In this document: piece by piece, positions 20,301 through 30,157 of the stretch
Layout: every line of letters starts with the position of its first letter
Numbering within the stretch: the first letter of the stretch is position 1
Made by a program: the position numbers and the translations under genes
From: Pseudo-nitzschia pungens
Lineage: Eukaryota > Bacillariophyta > Bacillariophyceae > Bacillariales > Bacillariaceae
Assembly (NCBI GenBank): GCA_037355855.1
Contig: CM074759.1
Location: 4,402,001 to 4,466,000 of the forward strand
Reading direction: 5' to 3'
Length of the DNA stretch: 64,000 nt
The notes under the pieces: generated by a model
Database searches by the model: none
Told to the model about the DNA's origin: nothing
The model's input: only the letters and a program-made list of their open reading frames with translations

Positions 20301-21290
20301 ACCAGATTACAACAGACCATATCAGCTCGCTTCTATGCTGACAATCTAACCAGTTTATGCAAGTCCTATGTATGCCCAGACCACTGCATCAAATACAAGA
20401 ACCAAAACTCCCAATATGGCAAACTGCCACCAAAAGAAGCGCCATTGTCACCATTCCATGAAGTACACATCGATCTCATCGGTCCTTGGAAGATTACAGC
20501 TCAGGGCAAGAACTACAACTTTAAAGCCCTAACCTGTATTGATCCGGTTACTAATCTTCTTGAAATCATCAGAATCAGAGATAAGTCCTCGCAGCATGTA
20601 TCAGACCAATTCAGAAACTGCTGGCTTTCAAGATACCCAAGACCCATCCGGTGTGTCCATGACAATGGTGGTGAATTCCTAGGAGCTGAGTTCCAAACTA
20701 CCCTCAAGCAATACGGAATTAGCTCAGTCCCCACAACAGTGAAGAACCCCCAGTCAAACGCCATATGCGAGCGCGTCCATCACACAGTTGCTGATATCCT
20801 TCGCGTCCTGGTACATGTCAATCCTCCACAAGCAAATACCAGAGCCAGTCAGCTCATGGACAATGCCCTTTCTACTTGTATGCATGCCTCCAGATGTGCT
20901 GTCAATGCTGCCTTACAGGCATCCCCGGGATCCCTTGTGTTCAACCGGGACATGCTGATAGATCTACCATTAACTGCTAACCTATTGTCACTGCAACAGC
21001 TAAGACAGCAGGGCATCAACAAGGCTCTGCTCAGAGACAATGCGAAACGCAAGGAACATACCTTCCAACCCAATGAAAAGGTATGGATACAAGAACCAGA
21101 TCCAGACAAACTACAGCCTCGCAAGACAGGACCATTCACTATTTCTCAAGTCCACGCAAATGGCACTGTTAAGATCCAAAGGGCTCCATCGATCGTTGAA
21201 ACAGTCAACGTCCGAAAATTGACCCCTTACAGGGAACCAACGGACCAATCCGAGTCTTCGAACAGCTCAGCAATCCACTGGTCAGCCTAA
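17379..21290 (+). CDS. pol: Gypsy Pol polyprotein of B1 (protease-RT-RNase H-integrase)
   Basis: The 1303-codon frame is open throughout and directly follows the gag UGA in the same frame. Its first codon is GTG, so it is probably expressed as a Gag-Pol fusion by readthrough; the first ATG lies 34 codons in. Domains: protease with LLDSGSSG (D198); RT with LDLSMQYY-type core and VYIDDIG (Y552-D555); RNase H with YTDASDLQLGA (D719) and YTDHKNL; integrase with an HHCC finger (about 960-1010), then a D1032-D1095-E1131 triad with exactly 35 residues between the last two (HIDLIGPW, HDNGGEF, CERVHH). A short C-terminal part holds GPFTISQV. All catalytic residues I looked for are present, so the enzyme set looks functional. 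Confidence 0.95.
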   Translation: MQQRSKGLKRPPKPAITLPPAPQALDASTAPLTGMTQGGDLPEKEGKEPTGWSIPVERSAKTVNTATPTAAKAAAKTIVRNILQDTSNTDTNRTQSNRSKGTDAINQTAAATNGPLLSLARNWSTGTAKNLYCNSGNSKDYTKRGALEQNYLKLLSTAGNPAEQASMNKSNVAPILLTTVQYIQGIPTKSKPLLALLDSGSSGTLINKRALPFGTIPVRSKHQVLTTTANGSFDTTEYVIMKNLKLQEFGNYTIDQQQARLFHSPNCRYDLILGRDFLHLAQINLLFKEGAVQWMDRTIPMKDTSLYHESDYTMLMEELEDAELFADDLSFANPYKSKVILDRAYQETDPSTVAKQQSHMSAAEQQQFQTILSKYPNVFNGELGKYPHKKISLRLKPGSKPIHKKPYPVAYKREDLFKRELQNLCNDGVLKRCTGPAEWAFPTFIVPKKDNRVRWVSDFRELNELLERRPYPIPRIQDIMNKRGKYTHFTKIDLSMQYYCFELDDASKKLCTIVTPYGCYEYQRLPMGVKVSPDVAQQLMEDILQDTDCTVYIDDIGIWTNGSFDLHMKTIDKILDRLNQNGLKCNPLKCDWAVQETDFLGYWMTPTAVKPWRKKIEAILHMDRPRTVTQVKSFLGAVGYYRDMWPRRSHVLAPLFDITGTSKKTPQAAAIKGKQRKAPSAFTWGPAQDKAFQEMKAMVAADALNTYPDLNKPFELYTDASDLQLGAAIIQDGKPIAYWSKKLSDAQKNYTTMEKELLAIVLCCKEYRKMLLGGVINVYTDHKNLTFRTLSVQRVLRWRLFLEEFGVNLTYVEGKKNVLADAFSRLPRMDPPTVGKKEALGKGTLIDFLKLKVPTQDEELFLAEFPNLFQHLCNDADHELQTCLLNNECLVNLPNAHDLECPVNFSNIYLHQLKDPTIQFKIQSKTFFYQELEGNKILCYANQSNPDNWRIYIPSSLTNDTIKWYHLLLGHCGSTRLQQTISARFYADNLTSLCKSYVCPDHCIKYKNQNSQYGKLPPKEAPLSPFHEVHIDLIGPWKITAQGKNYNFKALTCIDPVTNLLEIIRIRDKSSQHVSDQFRNCWLSRYPRPIRCVHDNGGEFLGAEFQTTLKQYGISSVPTTVKNPQSNAICERVHHTVADILRVLVHVNPPQANTRASQLMDNALSTCMHASRCAVNAALQASPGSLVFNRDMLIDLPLTANLLSLQQLRQQGINKALLRDNAKRKEHTFQPNEKVWIQEPDPDKLQPRKTGPFTISQVHANGTVKIQRAPSIVETVNVRKLTPYREPTDQSESSNSSAIHWSA

Positions 21291-21320
21291 GTATCGAATT
21301 CATTCAATCATGAGGCACTA

Positions 21321-21581
21321 TGTGACGGGCTAGCGTAGCTAGCACGAGTCACGATTAGATAATTAACTGAATCCCACATACGGGCTGACCGGTGTTTGAA
21401 TACAAATATTCAAACTGTACGCCGGACGCTCCAGCCATGTATGTGTGCCAATATTCAAAACAGTAGTTAGGCACGCTCGTGTATATTCAAACGATCACAC
21501 GAAAACCGAAACGCTCTCTTAAGAGTTAACAATTAGTCACAATTTTCATACCACTCCGAAATTCTACTCTAGACCGTAACA
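21321..21581 (+). repeat. 3' LTR of gypsy B1
   Basis: This 261-bp LTR matches the 5' LTR by eye along its whole length. The preceding CAATCATGAGGCACTA (21305-21320) is conserved in B2 and stands where a polypurine tract is expected, although it is not purine-rich throughout. Confidence 0.93.
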
Positions 21582-21969
21582 CTCCCACATTGGAAGCAAG
21601 CGCTCTCCCAAACGTTGGGCTACAGCTATCATCCATCAGTTCTTTCTTACCTCCTGGGATCTTTGGACATATAGGAATGAACGACTCCATGGTCCTGGGG
21701 GTACCCTTGATGCTGAACAACACCAATCTCTTGATGCTTCCATCACCTCAGAATTGGCCATTGGTGCAGCTGGTGCACTTCCCCAGTCACACTCCCTTTT
21801 ACAAACTCCTTTCCACGTCCTACAAGGTTACACCCTGACTGCCAAGCGGCAGTGGCTTGCAACCATCCACCTTGCAAGGAAGCAATATGCAGCGCCTGCC
21901 CCACCAGTGCAGCCATACCAACAAGAGGCTGCTCTTCTCAGAGCCTGGCTCACTGGACCTCAGGGTTGA

Positions 21970-22271
21970 TTACACTTTGTACCTTGGTTTTGTCTTCTGT
22001 TCCTGCTTCTTATCCTGTCCCATCCCTTTTGATACTGGATCTTATCCCAATATCTTCATTCCCATCTCACTTTCTCTCAAGTCCCTATTTTGTGGGACTT
22101 GTTTGTCTTTTTCCCTGCTTGATGTTCAAGGTTTGTTTGAAAATTTGTCGTTCTGCCACTTGGGGTCCTGACTCTATGATGGAGACGACGTTAAAGTCTG
22201 GATACGGACTGAGTAATTTAGTTTCACCTTTGGTGATTAAAGTTATTTAAATACGTATATTAATTAATTAA
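21970..22271 (+). other. 3' UTR and tail of the LINE
   Basis: The C/T-rich UTR contains CCCTATTTTGTGGGACTTG and GTGATTAAAGTTATTTAAAT near the end. Its last 100-200 bases recur, reversed, at 24094-24286 and 25741-25842. Confidence 0.7.
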
Positions 22272-22292
22272 TTCTCTAGTTCAGGGCTGTTC

Positions 22293-22431
22293 CTGCAATA
22301 ATAGGGATGGACTCTCCTGATGTTAACCCGGTCGGTTACAAAGGGAGCAGTTTCAATAGTTACAGTTCCATTCATATGGGCCTTAAGCACCTTGTAAGGT
22401 CCTTGTCGTGGAAAGGACAGTTTCGGAATAA
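22293..22431 (-). pseudogene. Pol C-terminus (GPY/F module) of element M
   Basis: Minus-strand reading gives a typical gypsy integrase tail with RQGPYKVLKAHMNGTVTIE and VNIRRVHPYY. The frame continues across the LINE target site to a TAA at 14890-14888. The upstream part is cut by the A3 LTR at 22432. This piece shows that the interior of M was originally in minus orientation. Confidence 0.75.
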
Positions 22432-22608
22432 TGCCGTGCACCGGAATACAGTCACGAGTCCACTCGTGATTGGAATACGATTAGCGAGTCTCCTTATCGC
22501 CGAACACAGGAGACTGCTGGAAAGCAATAGCAATAGACTAATCAATAGCTCTCACAATTTGCATATCACTAGTACTATTCTAATCACTAGTAGACCCGGG
22601 GTATGGCA
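22432..22608 (+). repeat. 5' LTR of gypsy A3
   Basis: This 177-bp family A LTR runs from TGCCGTGCACC to GTATGGCA and is followed by the same palindrome TGATTTTAAAATCA as in A1. The leader then continues without an ORF to 23346. Confidence 0.85.
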
Positions 22609-23346
22609 TGATTTTAAAATCAATCTGAGCGCTGATGACCATGAGCAGAAAGAGATCGATCGACCGAAAAGTATCGACGAGATCAAAAGACTGCCAAAAA
22701 ATGGAGGCGCAGAGAAGCAAATGGAAGAAAGAAGTCCAGTGTCTGCAGCACTGAGGAACACTAATCCCAGTAGCAGCTAGCGCCATTAGATGGAACAGCA
22801 GCAACAACAGAGACACCTAAGGACCGAAACAGGACCATGGTCGACAACAGAAATAATCAAAAATATATGTCGAAAAAGTGACACTAAATCCAGTGAGTGG
22901 ACTAATTGGACCAACACTGAGTGGACAGACAGACCAGAGAGGGGATGCCAACCACAACAGAAATATACGGATATCCCGAAAGAAATACCCAAACACCACC
23001 AATCCCACGGGAAAGAAGAAGTGGGACCAGCCCGGCGAGTGCTTAATAGAGGAGCAACGTCGGAGAACCACAGGAAACGATTCCCACAAAATAAAAACAG
23101 AAACAACTCTGGGGAACCACAGGATTCCCAGGAACTAAAGAGAGAAACAACTCCCACCACTGGAATGGTTTGAAGAAAAATCAGTTGGAACACAAATTAA
23201 CACAAGTTATCACAAGAACAGTGAACAACCAGAAGAAAAACTGGAGGAACTGGAGCAATCATTCTTGCTCATTTCCAGACTGTAATTAACAGATAACAGA
23301 AATAGTGTAACTAAAATAAACTTAATAGATAACTGATTAACCCACC

Positions 23347-24945
23347 ATGGCGGCTAAAGGAACCAAACAGAAACCCTTTAACTTTACACGAGAGGATTGG
23401 CCGGAAGATGCCACCACTGTGAAAATGAGTATCGACAGTGAAAAGGGAGGAGTCGTGTTCAGCGACTACCTGAAAGTACTCACCGGCACTGAAAGACCGG
23501 AACTCTTTATTATCTGGAAAAGAGATTTTGACCAGAGAATTGCTGGCAATGACAAACTCCAAGGAGACCAGAAACTGGATGTCCTCCCGAGGATTCTCTC
23601 CAACGAGGCACTATCCCTTGTCCAGATGACCTTGGGCCGGTCATACTATGCCAAGCCAGGACACAAAATACACATCAACAAACTGGTCCAAAAGAGGATC
23701 TGGGAAGTCGAAAAAACTGACCCACCAACAGAACCTCCCACTGGTACAACCAAGGAGACAGCGGAGGGTACACCCCCAGCCGAGAAACCCAAACCGACCG
23801 CTACGGCGACATCGGATGAGGAAACAGAGCCCGAGGAACTCGCAGCTCCGATCCCCAAGAAAAGCGTACCAGACGCCCTCACCCAGTACTACCAATCAGA
23901 GGAGTACAAAAAGGATGTCATTGAGGAGTGCATGCATGCCCTCAAGCTCAAAATCTTTGGCAATGACATGAATGGGAAGCGAGCCTACATTCTCCTTTGC
24001 CGGTTCATGCGGGGGATACGAGTTGACATGAAACATGGCATCCGCTCCTGGGCCAATCAAATGGCCGAACTACAAAGCTACCTACCAGAATAATAATAAT
24101 ATACATATTTAAATAACTTTAATCACCAAAAGTGATACTAAATTACTCAGTCTGTAACCAGACTTTAACGTCGCCTCCATCAGAGAGTCAGGACCCCAAG
24201 TGGTAGAACGACAAATTTTCAAACAAACCTTGAACATCAGATAGGGAAAGGAACAAAAACAAGTCCCACAAAATAGGGACTTAACACCACTATCGAGAAG
24301 CTTGAAAACTTGGAAACCACCATCCAAAAGGAGGAGGAACTCCAAAAGCGCATCACCGAACTGGAAAAACAGAACGGAGGCGCCAAGAAAAACTCCAAGG
24401 CCACTTCTGGGGGAGGAAATGGAAAGTCTCCCGGCAAAAAGAAGCACCCTATGGACAACAACAGCAACAACAACAACAAGCAACTGTGCAAAACCTGTGG
24501 CAAGGTCCACGCCAGCAAATGCTGGAAACTAACCGGAGGTCCCTCCAAGAAGGAAAAATTTGACCGGGAAACCATCAACCTGCTCAAGGAGCATTTTGTG
24601 GCAAAGGAAGACTCGGACAATGAGCAACATTCCAAACCCCACTGGGGAAGGAAACTCTTGAACCATGAGTACTCCTATGTACTGGCCACGGCCCAAGCCG
24701 ACCACGAGGTTGCGGACAACAAGATCGACATCTCCGAGAGGGACCTCAAAGAATACAGGAGAAAGTACAGAAAGACCTTCAAAAAAGAAAGGATCCCACA
24801 ACTGAATGGCCGACACCATCCACACCGGACCTCGCATAATCAACAGGTTTGCGGATGTCTGTGTGGAGGTGCTGGACCACAAGGGAATGGGGGAGGATGC
24901 TCCAGGGCCTATTGGACACCGGATGCTCCAAATCCATCATACTAA
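23347..24945 (+). pseudogene. Gag of gypsy A3, split by a LINE fragment
   Basis: The first part (23347-24093, 248 codons) is closely similar to A1 Gag (GTERPELFIIWKRDFDQ). A LINE 3' fragment (24094-24286) then interrupts it, and about 49 codons present in A1 are missing. The second part from 24287 has the zinc knuckle CKTCGKVHASKC and the acidic tail. Near the end one extra A in an A-run (around 24780-24790) shifts the frame, so the usual gag stop is passed and the frame ends at 24945 in the wrong register. Compared with A1 this is a clear pseudogene. Confidence 0.82.
24094..24286 (-). mobile_element. 5'-truncated LINE 3' fragment inserted in A3 gag
   Basis: Minus-strand copy of the 3' UTR seen at about 22068-22262, with a TTATTATT-type tail (TAATAATAATATAC on the plus strand). 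No target duplication is seen; instead about 147 bp of gag is missing at the site. Confidence 0.78.
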
Positions 24946-26370
24946 GGCATTTTGTCAACCAAAGTCAACTTATGAACCAAGACCAGAGGTCTGTTACCTA
25001 CAAACACCTATGGGGGCAAATTTTGAACGAAGTCTGCGGCTTCAGTGGGACTAAGACTGATAGAATTGTCTAACTCCAAGACCATCAACTGGACCTTCCA
25101 AGTGGAGGAGTACCATCACCATGAGGAAGTGCCCTATGACATGATTATAGGATCCAACCTGATGGCACAACTGGGACTAGATATCAAATACAGTTCCTGA
25201 ACAATCGAATGGCAGGGAGACACCATTCCCATGAAGGGAATGGGGGAGCTCTCCAACCCAGACAAATGCGAGGCAGTATTCTTTGCCAACACACAAAGTC
25301 TGATACTCCAGCAGGAGGAAGAAATGCAATCCAAAATCCTGGACGCAGATTACTCCAAAGTCGATATAGACGCGATGGTCAATGACCTGGAGATCACAGA
25401 CAAGTCCAAGGAAGCCTTGAAACAAACACTAAAGAAATTCCCGACGCTCTTTGGAGGAGGTCTGGGACTACTCAAAAACATAGAACCGATTTCAATTGAA
25501 CTCCAACCAGGGGTTAAACCGGTCCGGCAAAGGTACTATTCTGTGCCCCATGCCTTTGAACAAGCACTCCAAAAGGAGATCAACAGGCTCTGTGATATTG
25601 GAGTCCTGGAGAAACTTCCCCATGATGATGACTCACCATGGGCATCTCCTACCTTCTGTAAACCCAAGAAGACAGGGGACATTCGGGTCCTTACAGACTT
25701 CCGGAAATTGAATGCAGCCATCCAAAGAAAACCATTCCCAATAATAATATACGTATTTGAATAACTTTAATCACCAAAGGTGATACTAAATTACTCAGTC
25801 TGTAACCAGACTTTGACCTCGCCTCCATCAGAGAGTCAGGACGGACTTCCGGAAAATGAATGCAGCAATCCAAAGGAAACCATTCCCACTACCACGGATA
25901 GGGGAAACAATCCAAAGACTGCAGAAATTCAAGTCTGCTACGGCCGTAGACTTGTCCCAAGGTTACTACACCATTCCCATCTGCAAGGAGAGCCAAAAGA
26001 TTTGCTCTACCATTTTGCCATGGGGAAAATATGCCTACAAGAGATTGGCAATGGGGATTGCTTGCGCACCCGACATCTTCTAGTCTGTCATGATGAACCT
26101 ACTGGGGGACCTGGATTATGTCCTTTTCTACATTGATGACATCCTAATTATCCAAAGAGAGGGGGAGTCTGAACAGGATCCCCTTGACAAGATCGATACA
26201 GTCCTACACAGACTCAATGATGCTGGCTTCCGAGCCAACCTAAGGAAATCCTTCTTCATGCAGAAAGAAGTGGAGTATTTGGGTTTCCTACTAACACTAG
26301 AGGGCATTCAACCCCAGCCAAAGAAGCTGGAGGCGATGAAACGTCTGGAAAGCCCCCAAGAACACCAAAC
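24806..26370 (+). pseudogene. Pol of gypsy A3, first part (protease and RT)
   Basis: Starting at ATGGCCGAC (24806), the sequence aligns with A1 pol but carries frameshifts in the protease region, a TGA at 25198-25200, a LINE fragment at 25741-25842 and a TAG at 26073-26075. RT motifs are still readable (PWASPTF, LSQGYYTIPICK, FYIDDILII near 26130). It ends where gypsy B4 begins. The rest follows at 29448. Confidence 0.82.
25741..25842 (-). mobile_element. LINE 3' fragment in A3 pol with a 45-bp target duplication
   Basis: About 100 bp of the LINE 3' end, reversed, is flanked by 45-bp copies of pol sequence (25696-25740 and 25844-25888) that differ at three positions by eye. The long duplication fits target-primed integration. 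Confidence 0.78.
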
Positions 26371-26684
26371 TGTTACGGTCTAGAGTAGAAATACACGATG
26401 GGAGTATTTTAAGAATGGTTGAATACTTTACGAGATGGGAATGATTCCTTGAGTATGGGATGAATGATCGAACAATGATATAATTGTTCGTCGGGCATAA
26501 TATCATGATATCAATAATCGTTGAGTCATGGGAATCTTTGTTTGAATTGTATGTGTATTCTTGTATGTTGAATATTCAGTATATATACATGAATATTACG
26601 TATATATTCTTGTGTATTGGAGCACATGCGGGATTCAATGATCATTTAGAGCCTCTCATAGGGTACCTACGTCAGCCCGTCACA
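26371..26684 (-). repeat. 3' LTR of gypsy B4
   Basis: This 314-bp LTR starts TGTTACGGTCTAGAG on the plus strand and ends GCCCGTCACA. It lacks a 22-bp stretch present in the 5' LTR (AAGATGAAAGGTTAATAAAT region near 29152-29175) and is otherwise nearly the same. Confidence 0.85.
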
Positions 26685-27770
26685 TAGTTCCCCAATGATT
26701 AGGTTAAGTTTGCATGTGGTTCAATACAATAAGGTTCGGAGTTGAGTAATGTCGATGGAAAGAGATATGCTTGTTCGGAGAACCGGTTGAAGATGATATA
26801 TGCCATTTGAAATATTTCGAAGATATATGGTAATGTAGATTGAAGTGGGATTGAAGAAGGTTCTTTGTGATACTCAAAAAATCAAAGATTTGTTTCTTGT
26901 TCTTGAGAGGGTCATAATGACATGCTAAAAATAGCAAAAAGAGTCGAAGAAAATTCTTTTCCTCCCCCAACTGTGATGTACCTCTCAGGGTAGTGGAGCT
27001 GATTTGAAAATCGATGGATTTGAAAGTGATTGCTCTTTGGTAGGCATAAAAACACCTCCTGGTGTATTAAGAGTGAAGGTGGGTGAAAAGCCGAGCGTTG
27101 GATGAGTTGCTTGCCGTATCTGCGATTGTATAAAAGCAGACAGGGGACGCATTGTTAGTGACGTTATGAGTCATTTAATTCATTCGCAATTTGCCGGATA
27201 CTTTGCCGGTCTTTTATGGGTGTATTTGCAGCAGCCACTGGAGGTTCGACTTTTCGTAACTCCAGAGCACCTCTGTAGGTTTTGGATATGGATTTCGTGG
27301 GATTGCTCTATTATTTTTGGAGCTCCCTGTGGACTATTTGTTTGTCCGGAACAAGGTTGGCCTTGTTGTTGCTGCTGTACCCTTTGTTTTGTTTTGCGTC
27401 TGTACCCTTATCGATATCGATATACGATTCGATTCGATTGATTCATGGCTTTAGCGTCTGTACCCCTTGCAACTGGTTCGCGTCCGAACCAATCTGCGTC
27501 CAGATCTTTATTGCTATTTGATTCTTTCTTTTGCCATAATTGAATCTTTATTTTTTGTTTTTATTTGGTTGATTGTTGTTGCCGTCACTGTGGATCGGAC
27601 TGAGCGCTTTGAATTAGTTTGTTTTATTTGCAACAGGGCTCATCTCTGTAGGTTCCTTCCCTCCTTTCTGGGGGTTCTCCTCCATGCGTCTTCCCAGTCA
27701 GCAGGGCTGAGCTGGCATCCAGGTCCAGGGGAGCTGGAGGCACAGTGCTGGTTATGATTCGTATAGTTGG
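26685..27770 (-). other. Non-coding interior of B4 downstream of gag
   Basis: This region matches 62366-63503 of B3 in order and orientation relative to gag. It includes a short pol-like start (APLDLDASSALLTGKTHGG type) and A/T-rich sequence but no RT, RNase H or integrase motif. Confidence 0.65.
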
Positions 27771-28910
27771 TTACCGGGCTTGTGTAGCCGGTACAGTGAT
27801 AGGTTGCCTTCGAAAGCGAGGCGTTTTGGGTTTGAAGATAATGGTACCTTCGATGGTTCTTTCAAGTGTTCCATCATGTTGGGCGCAGTGTGATTCCATG
27901 GCGCGTTTCATGTGGGCTTGGAAGGATTCATTGGAAGCAGTGCTTCCAGTTTCATTGCTAGGAGCCGTAGCAGTGCTGTTGTTGCTGCTATTGCTCTTAT
28001 TTCTTTTGGAATATCTGTTGTTTGGACACTCGGACCAATTGTGGTTGTGTCCTGGGATCCTGCAGGGATTGTTGTATTTTCGTTTGCCACTGGATGGCTC
28101 CTGCTTTTGCTCTTGTTCTTTGTCGGATTCAGCGTCGGTGTCACTGTCACTGTCGGAATTAGAGCTGTTGCTGTCAGCGTCCGAATCAGAGCTGTGGCTG
28201 TCGACGCTTTCAGCGTCCGACTCGGAGCTGTTGTTATTGCTGTCAGGGTGGAGTGATCGGCGTTTTGCTTGACGCTCTAAACAGCTCATATGATCCACGA
28301 TGAATTGTACAGTGGTATCTTCTTGTATTCCTTGGTGGATCAGACCGTAGCTGTTGATCAATTTGCTTGGGAAGGTATGCAGCAGAATGGTCTTGGCTTC
28401 TGTTGGTGATAGGTCAGTTCCATGTCCTTGGAGTCTTTTGGTATATTTGAAGAGAATTAGCATTCGGTCTGCATGGTCTTTGCAAGAGACGTTGTTTGGT
28501 TTCTTCAACGTTCCAAGGTATGTATGCATGATGTCTTTTGCATCTGTTGCGTTGCAATAGTCTTGCTTGATAAAGTCACTAATTGCTTGGTTGTATCCAT
28601 TGAGCGTTAGTGGATATCGACGTTGGTTTCTTGTTAAGTCTGTCCATTTTGTTTGTGCGTCAACAGAGAGAGATCAATTGAAGTGAGAGATGTATGTGTT
28701 GACTGGTAGACTTAGAAGCTTTGCGGCGTTCCTGAAGGCTTCTTCAACGAAGAGGAATTCTTCTAGACCTCCTTTGTTGGTGAATAGAGGGATCTTCATG
28801 CTGTCTTGTCGTCCATTGGCATGTGTGATGGAGAGCTTGGTTCTTTTGGGCTTGCTCCTGTTGAAGGAAGGAGTGTAATTGATTGGTGGATCTCTGTAAA
28901 GTCCTGCCAT
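27771..28910 (-). pseudogene. gag: Gag of gypsy B4 with one in-frame stop
   Basis: The frame starts MAGLYRDPPINYTPSF at 28910 and continues in one register to 27771, broken by a single TGA at 28676-28674 (ISHFN then stop). The following codons are still Gag-like (VDAQTKWTDL, CNATDAKDIMHTYL). B2 has its stop at the same aligned codon. The C-terminal half has a long Asp/Ser run and the knuckle CRIPGHNHNWSEC. Without the stop the protein would be about 380 residues. Confidence 0.82.
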
Positions 28911-29111
28911 ATTGATTCGTAGCGTTTGATCGATTCGTTGTGCGATCGATTCGTATCAGCGTTTCGTAGATGTCGATCGTTTCGTTCGATCGCTTGTTGC
29001 TTCTTGCTTGTCAGGGTATCGTTGTATCCCTGTTGTTTAGGATAAAGGATGTTTTGGATTCAGTACTGAGTTGGTTCTGTTTCTACTTTCAAGCACAAAC
29101 AGTAATTACTG

Positions 29112-29447
29112 TGTTACGGTCTAGAGTAGAAATACACGATAGGAGTATTTTAAAGATGAAAGGTTAATAAATTGTGAATGGTTGAATACTTTACGAGATG
29201 GGAATGATTCCTTGAGTATGGGATGAATGATCGAACAATGATATAATTGTTCGTCGGGCATAATATCATGATATCAATAATCGTTGAGTCATGGGAATCT
29301 TTGTTTGAATTGTATGTGTATTCTTGTATGTTGAATATTCAGTATATATACATGAATATTACGTATATATTCTTGTGTATTGGAGCACATGCGGGATTCA
29401 ATGATCATTTAGAGCCTCTCGTAGGGTACCTACGTCAGCCCGTCACA
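29112..29447 (-). repeat. 5' LTR of gypsy B4
   Basis: This 336-bp LTR is preceded on the plus strand by the palindrome CAGTAATTACTG (29100-29111), which lies just inside the element. It is closely related to the B3 LTRs. Confidence 0.85.
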
Positions 29448-30084
29448 TAAACAACTGAAGATGTTTCTTGGTATGGTAAATTTTTATAGGGACATATGGA
29501 AGCGCCGCTCCCACATCCTTGCCCCACTCAACAAACTAGCAGGCAAAAAGGGCAAAATGAACTGGTACTGGGGTCCAGCAGAGCAGAAAGCTTTCATGGA
29601 GGCGAAGAGGATGCTCGCAGAGGAAGCCAAGCTAGCATTCCCGGATTTTACGAAATCATTTCACCTCTACTCGGATGCCAGCGACAGGCAATTGGGAGCA
29701 ACTGTATGCCAAGACGACAAGCCCCTTGGTTTCTACACAAGGAAACTGAATTTGGCGCAGCTCAACTACACTGTAGGAGAGAAAGAACTCCTGGGTATAG
29801 TGGAAGGACTAAAAGCGTTTGAAGGAATCCTACAAGGCCAAGATGTGACCATTCACACGGATCACCTGAATCTGTTTTACCAGCAGTTGCCCACACAAAG
29901 AATGGTCCGATGGAGGCTCCTTATGGAGGAGTTCCATCCGGTAGTCAAGCATGTTGCCGGCAAAGAAAACGACACAGCAGATGCACTGTCTCGACTGGAC
30001 ATCACTGATGATCTAGCAGACACAGTGGAATGGCTATCACCAAATAAGCCCCTCACCTACATAGATGAGGAAGAGCACCTCTGA
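29448..30084 (+). pseudogene. Pol of gypsy A3, second part (end of RT and RNase H)
   Basis: This resumes the A3 pol frame after B4: MFLGMVNFYRD (RT thumb/connection), then RNase H with HLYSDASDRQLGAT, GEKELLGIVE and IHTDHLNL, and KHVAGKENDTADALSRLD. It ends with TGA after DEEEHL, near the point where A1 continues into integrase. The fragment itself is an open frame of about 207 codons but has no start of its own. Confidence 0.82.
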
Positions 30085-30157
30085 CAACTAGATTTTTTTA
30101 AAGACCGAGTGCTGTTTCTGCTCATGGTCATCAGCGCTCAGCTTGATTTTAAAATCA

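Larger units (their letters stand above)
15964..21581 (+). mobile_element. Ty3/gypsy retrotransposon B1, complete and apparently intact
   Basis: The 5618-bp element has two 261-bp LTRs that I read as identical, a CTCCC target duplication (15959-15963 and 21582-21586), intact gag and intact pol. It is inserted in the RNase H ORF of the LINE. LTR identity and open frames mark it as the youngest and most likely active element of the window. Confidence 0.95.
14919..21969 (+). pseudogene. C-terminal part of a LINE polyprotein (RNase H domain), split by gypsy B1
   Basis: Coding parts are 14919-15963 and 21587-21969; with one target copy removed they form one frame of 476 codons without a stop. The frame is already open at the truncated 5' border. 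RNase H features are the acidic SYRSELAGIL (near 15020), IALDGDTALQQA (near 15105), FQWVQGHQ and VDSMAKAF (near 15295). Downstream is a zinc-finger-like CPLCDADNEKVSHVLSC (near 15645) and a Trp-rich end. In a full LINE this part follows the reverse transcriptase. B1 adds a premature TGA at 15966, so the present product is broken. Confidence 0.8.
14919..22271 (+). mobile_element. 5'-truncated LINE (non-LTR retrotransposon) interrupted by gypsy B1
   Basis: The insert is flanked by a 21-bp target duplication, is cut off at its 5' end and ends in an A/T tail (ATTAATTAATTAA), all typical of target-primed LINE insertion. It carries the RNase H end of the LINE polyprotein and a roughly 300-bp 3' UTR, about 1.7 kb without B1. 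Fragments of the same 3' UTR lie at 24094-24286 and 25741-25842. Confidence 0.8.
26371..29447 (-). mobile_element. Gag-only gypsy B4 inserted in A3 pol
   Basis: The 3.1-kb element has LTRs at 29112-29447 (5') and 26371-26684 (3'), an interior with only gag and non-coding sequence, and a five-base target duplication CAAAC/TAAAC with one change. It has the same interior as B3 (60726-63840), so the lack of pol is a shared trait and not a private deletion. Confidence 0.85.
22432..30117 (+). mobile_element. Gypsy A3 (family A), 3'-truncated and repeatedly interrupted
   Basis: This plus-strand copy has a 5' LTR (22432-22608), leader, gag and pol as far as the end of RNase H (30084). Integrase and the 3' LTR are missing; the sequence passes into the leader of element M in opposite orientation near 30118. 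It is interrupted by two LINE fragments and by gypsy B4. Frameshifts and stops show it is dead. Confidence 0.82.

Noticed and set aside
14898..22292. The two TTCTCTAGTTCAGGGCTGTTC copies as a recombination site
   Set aside because: Their position at the truncated 5' border and after the A/T tail of the LINE makes a LINE target duplication the simpler reading.
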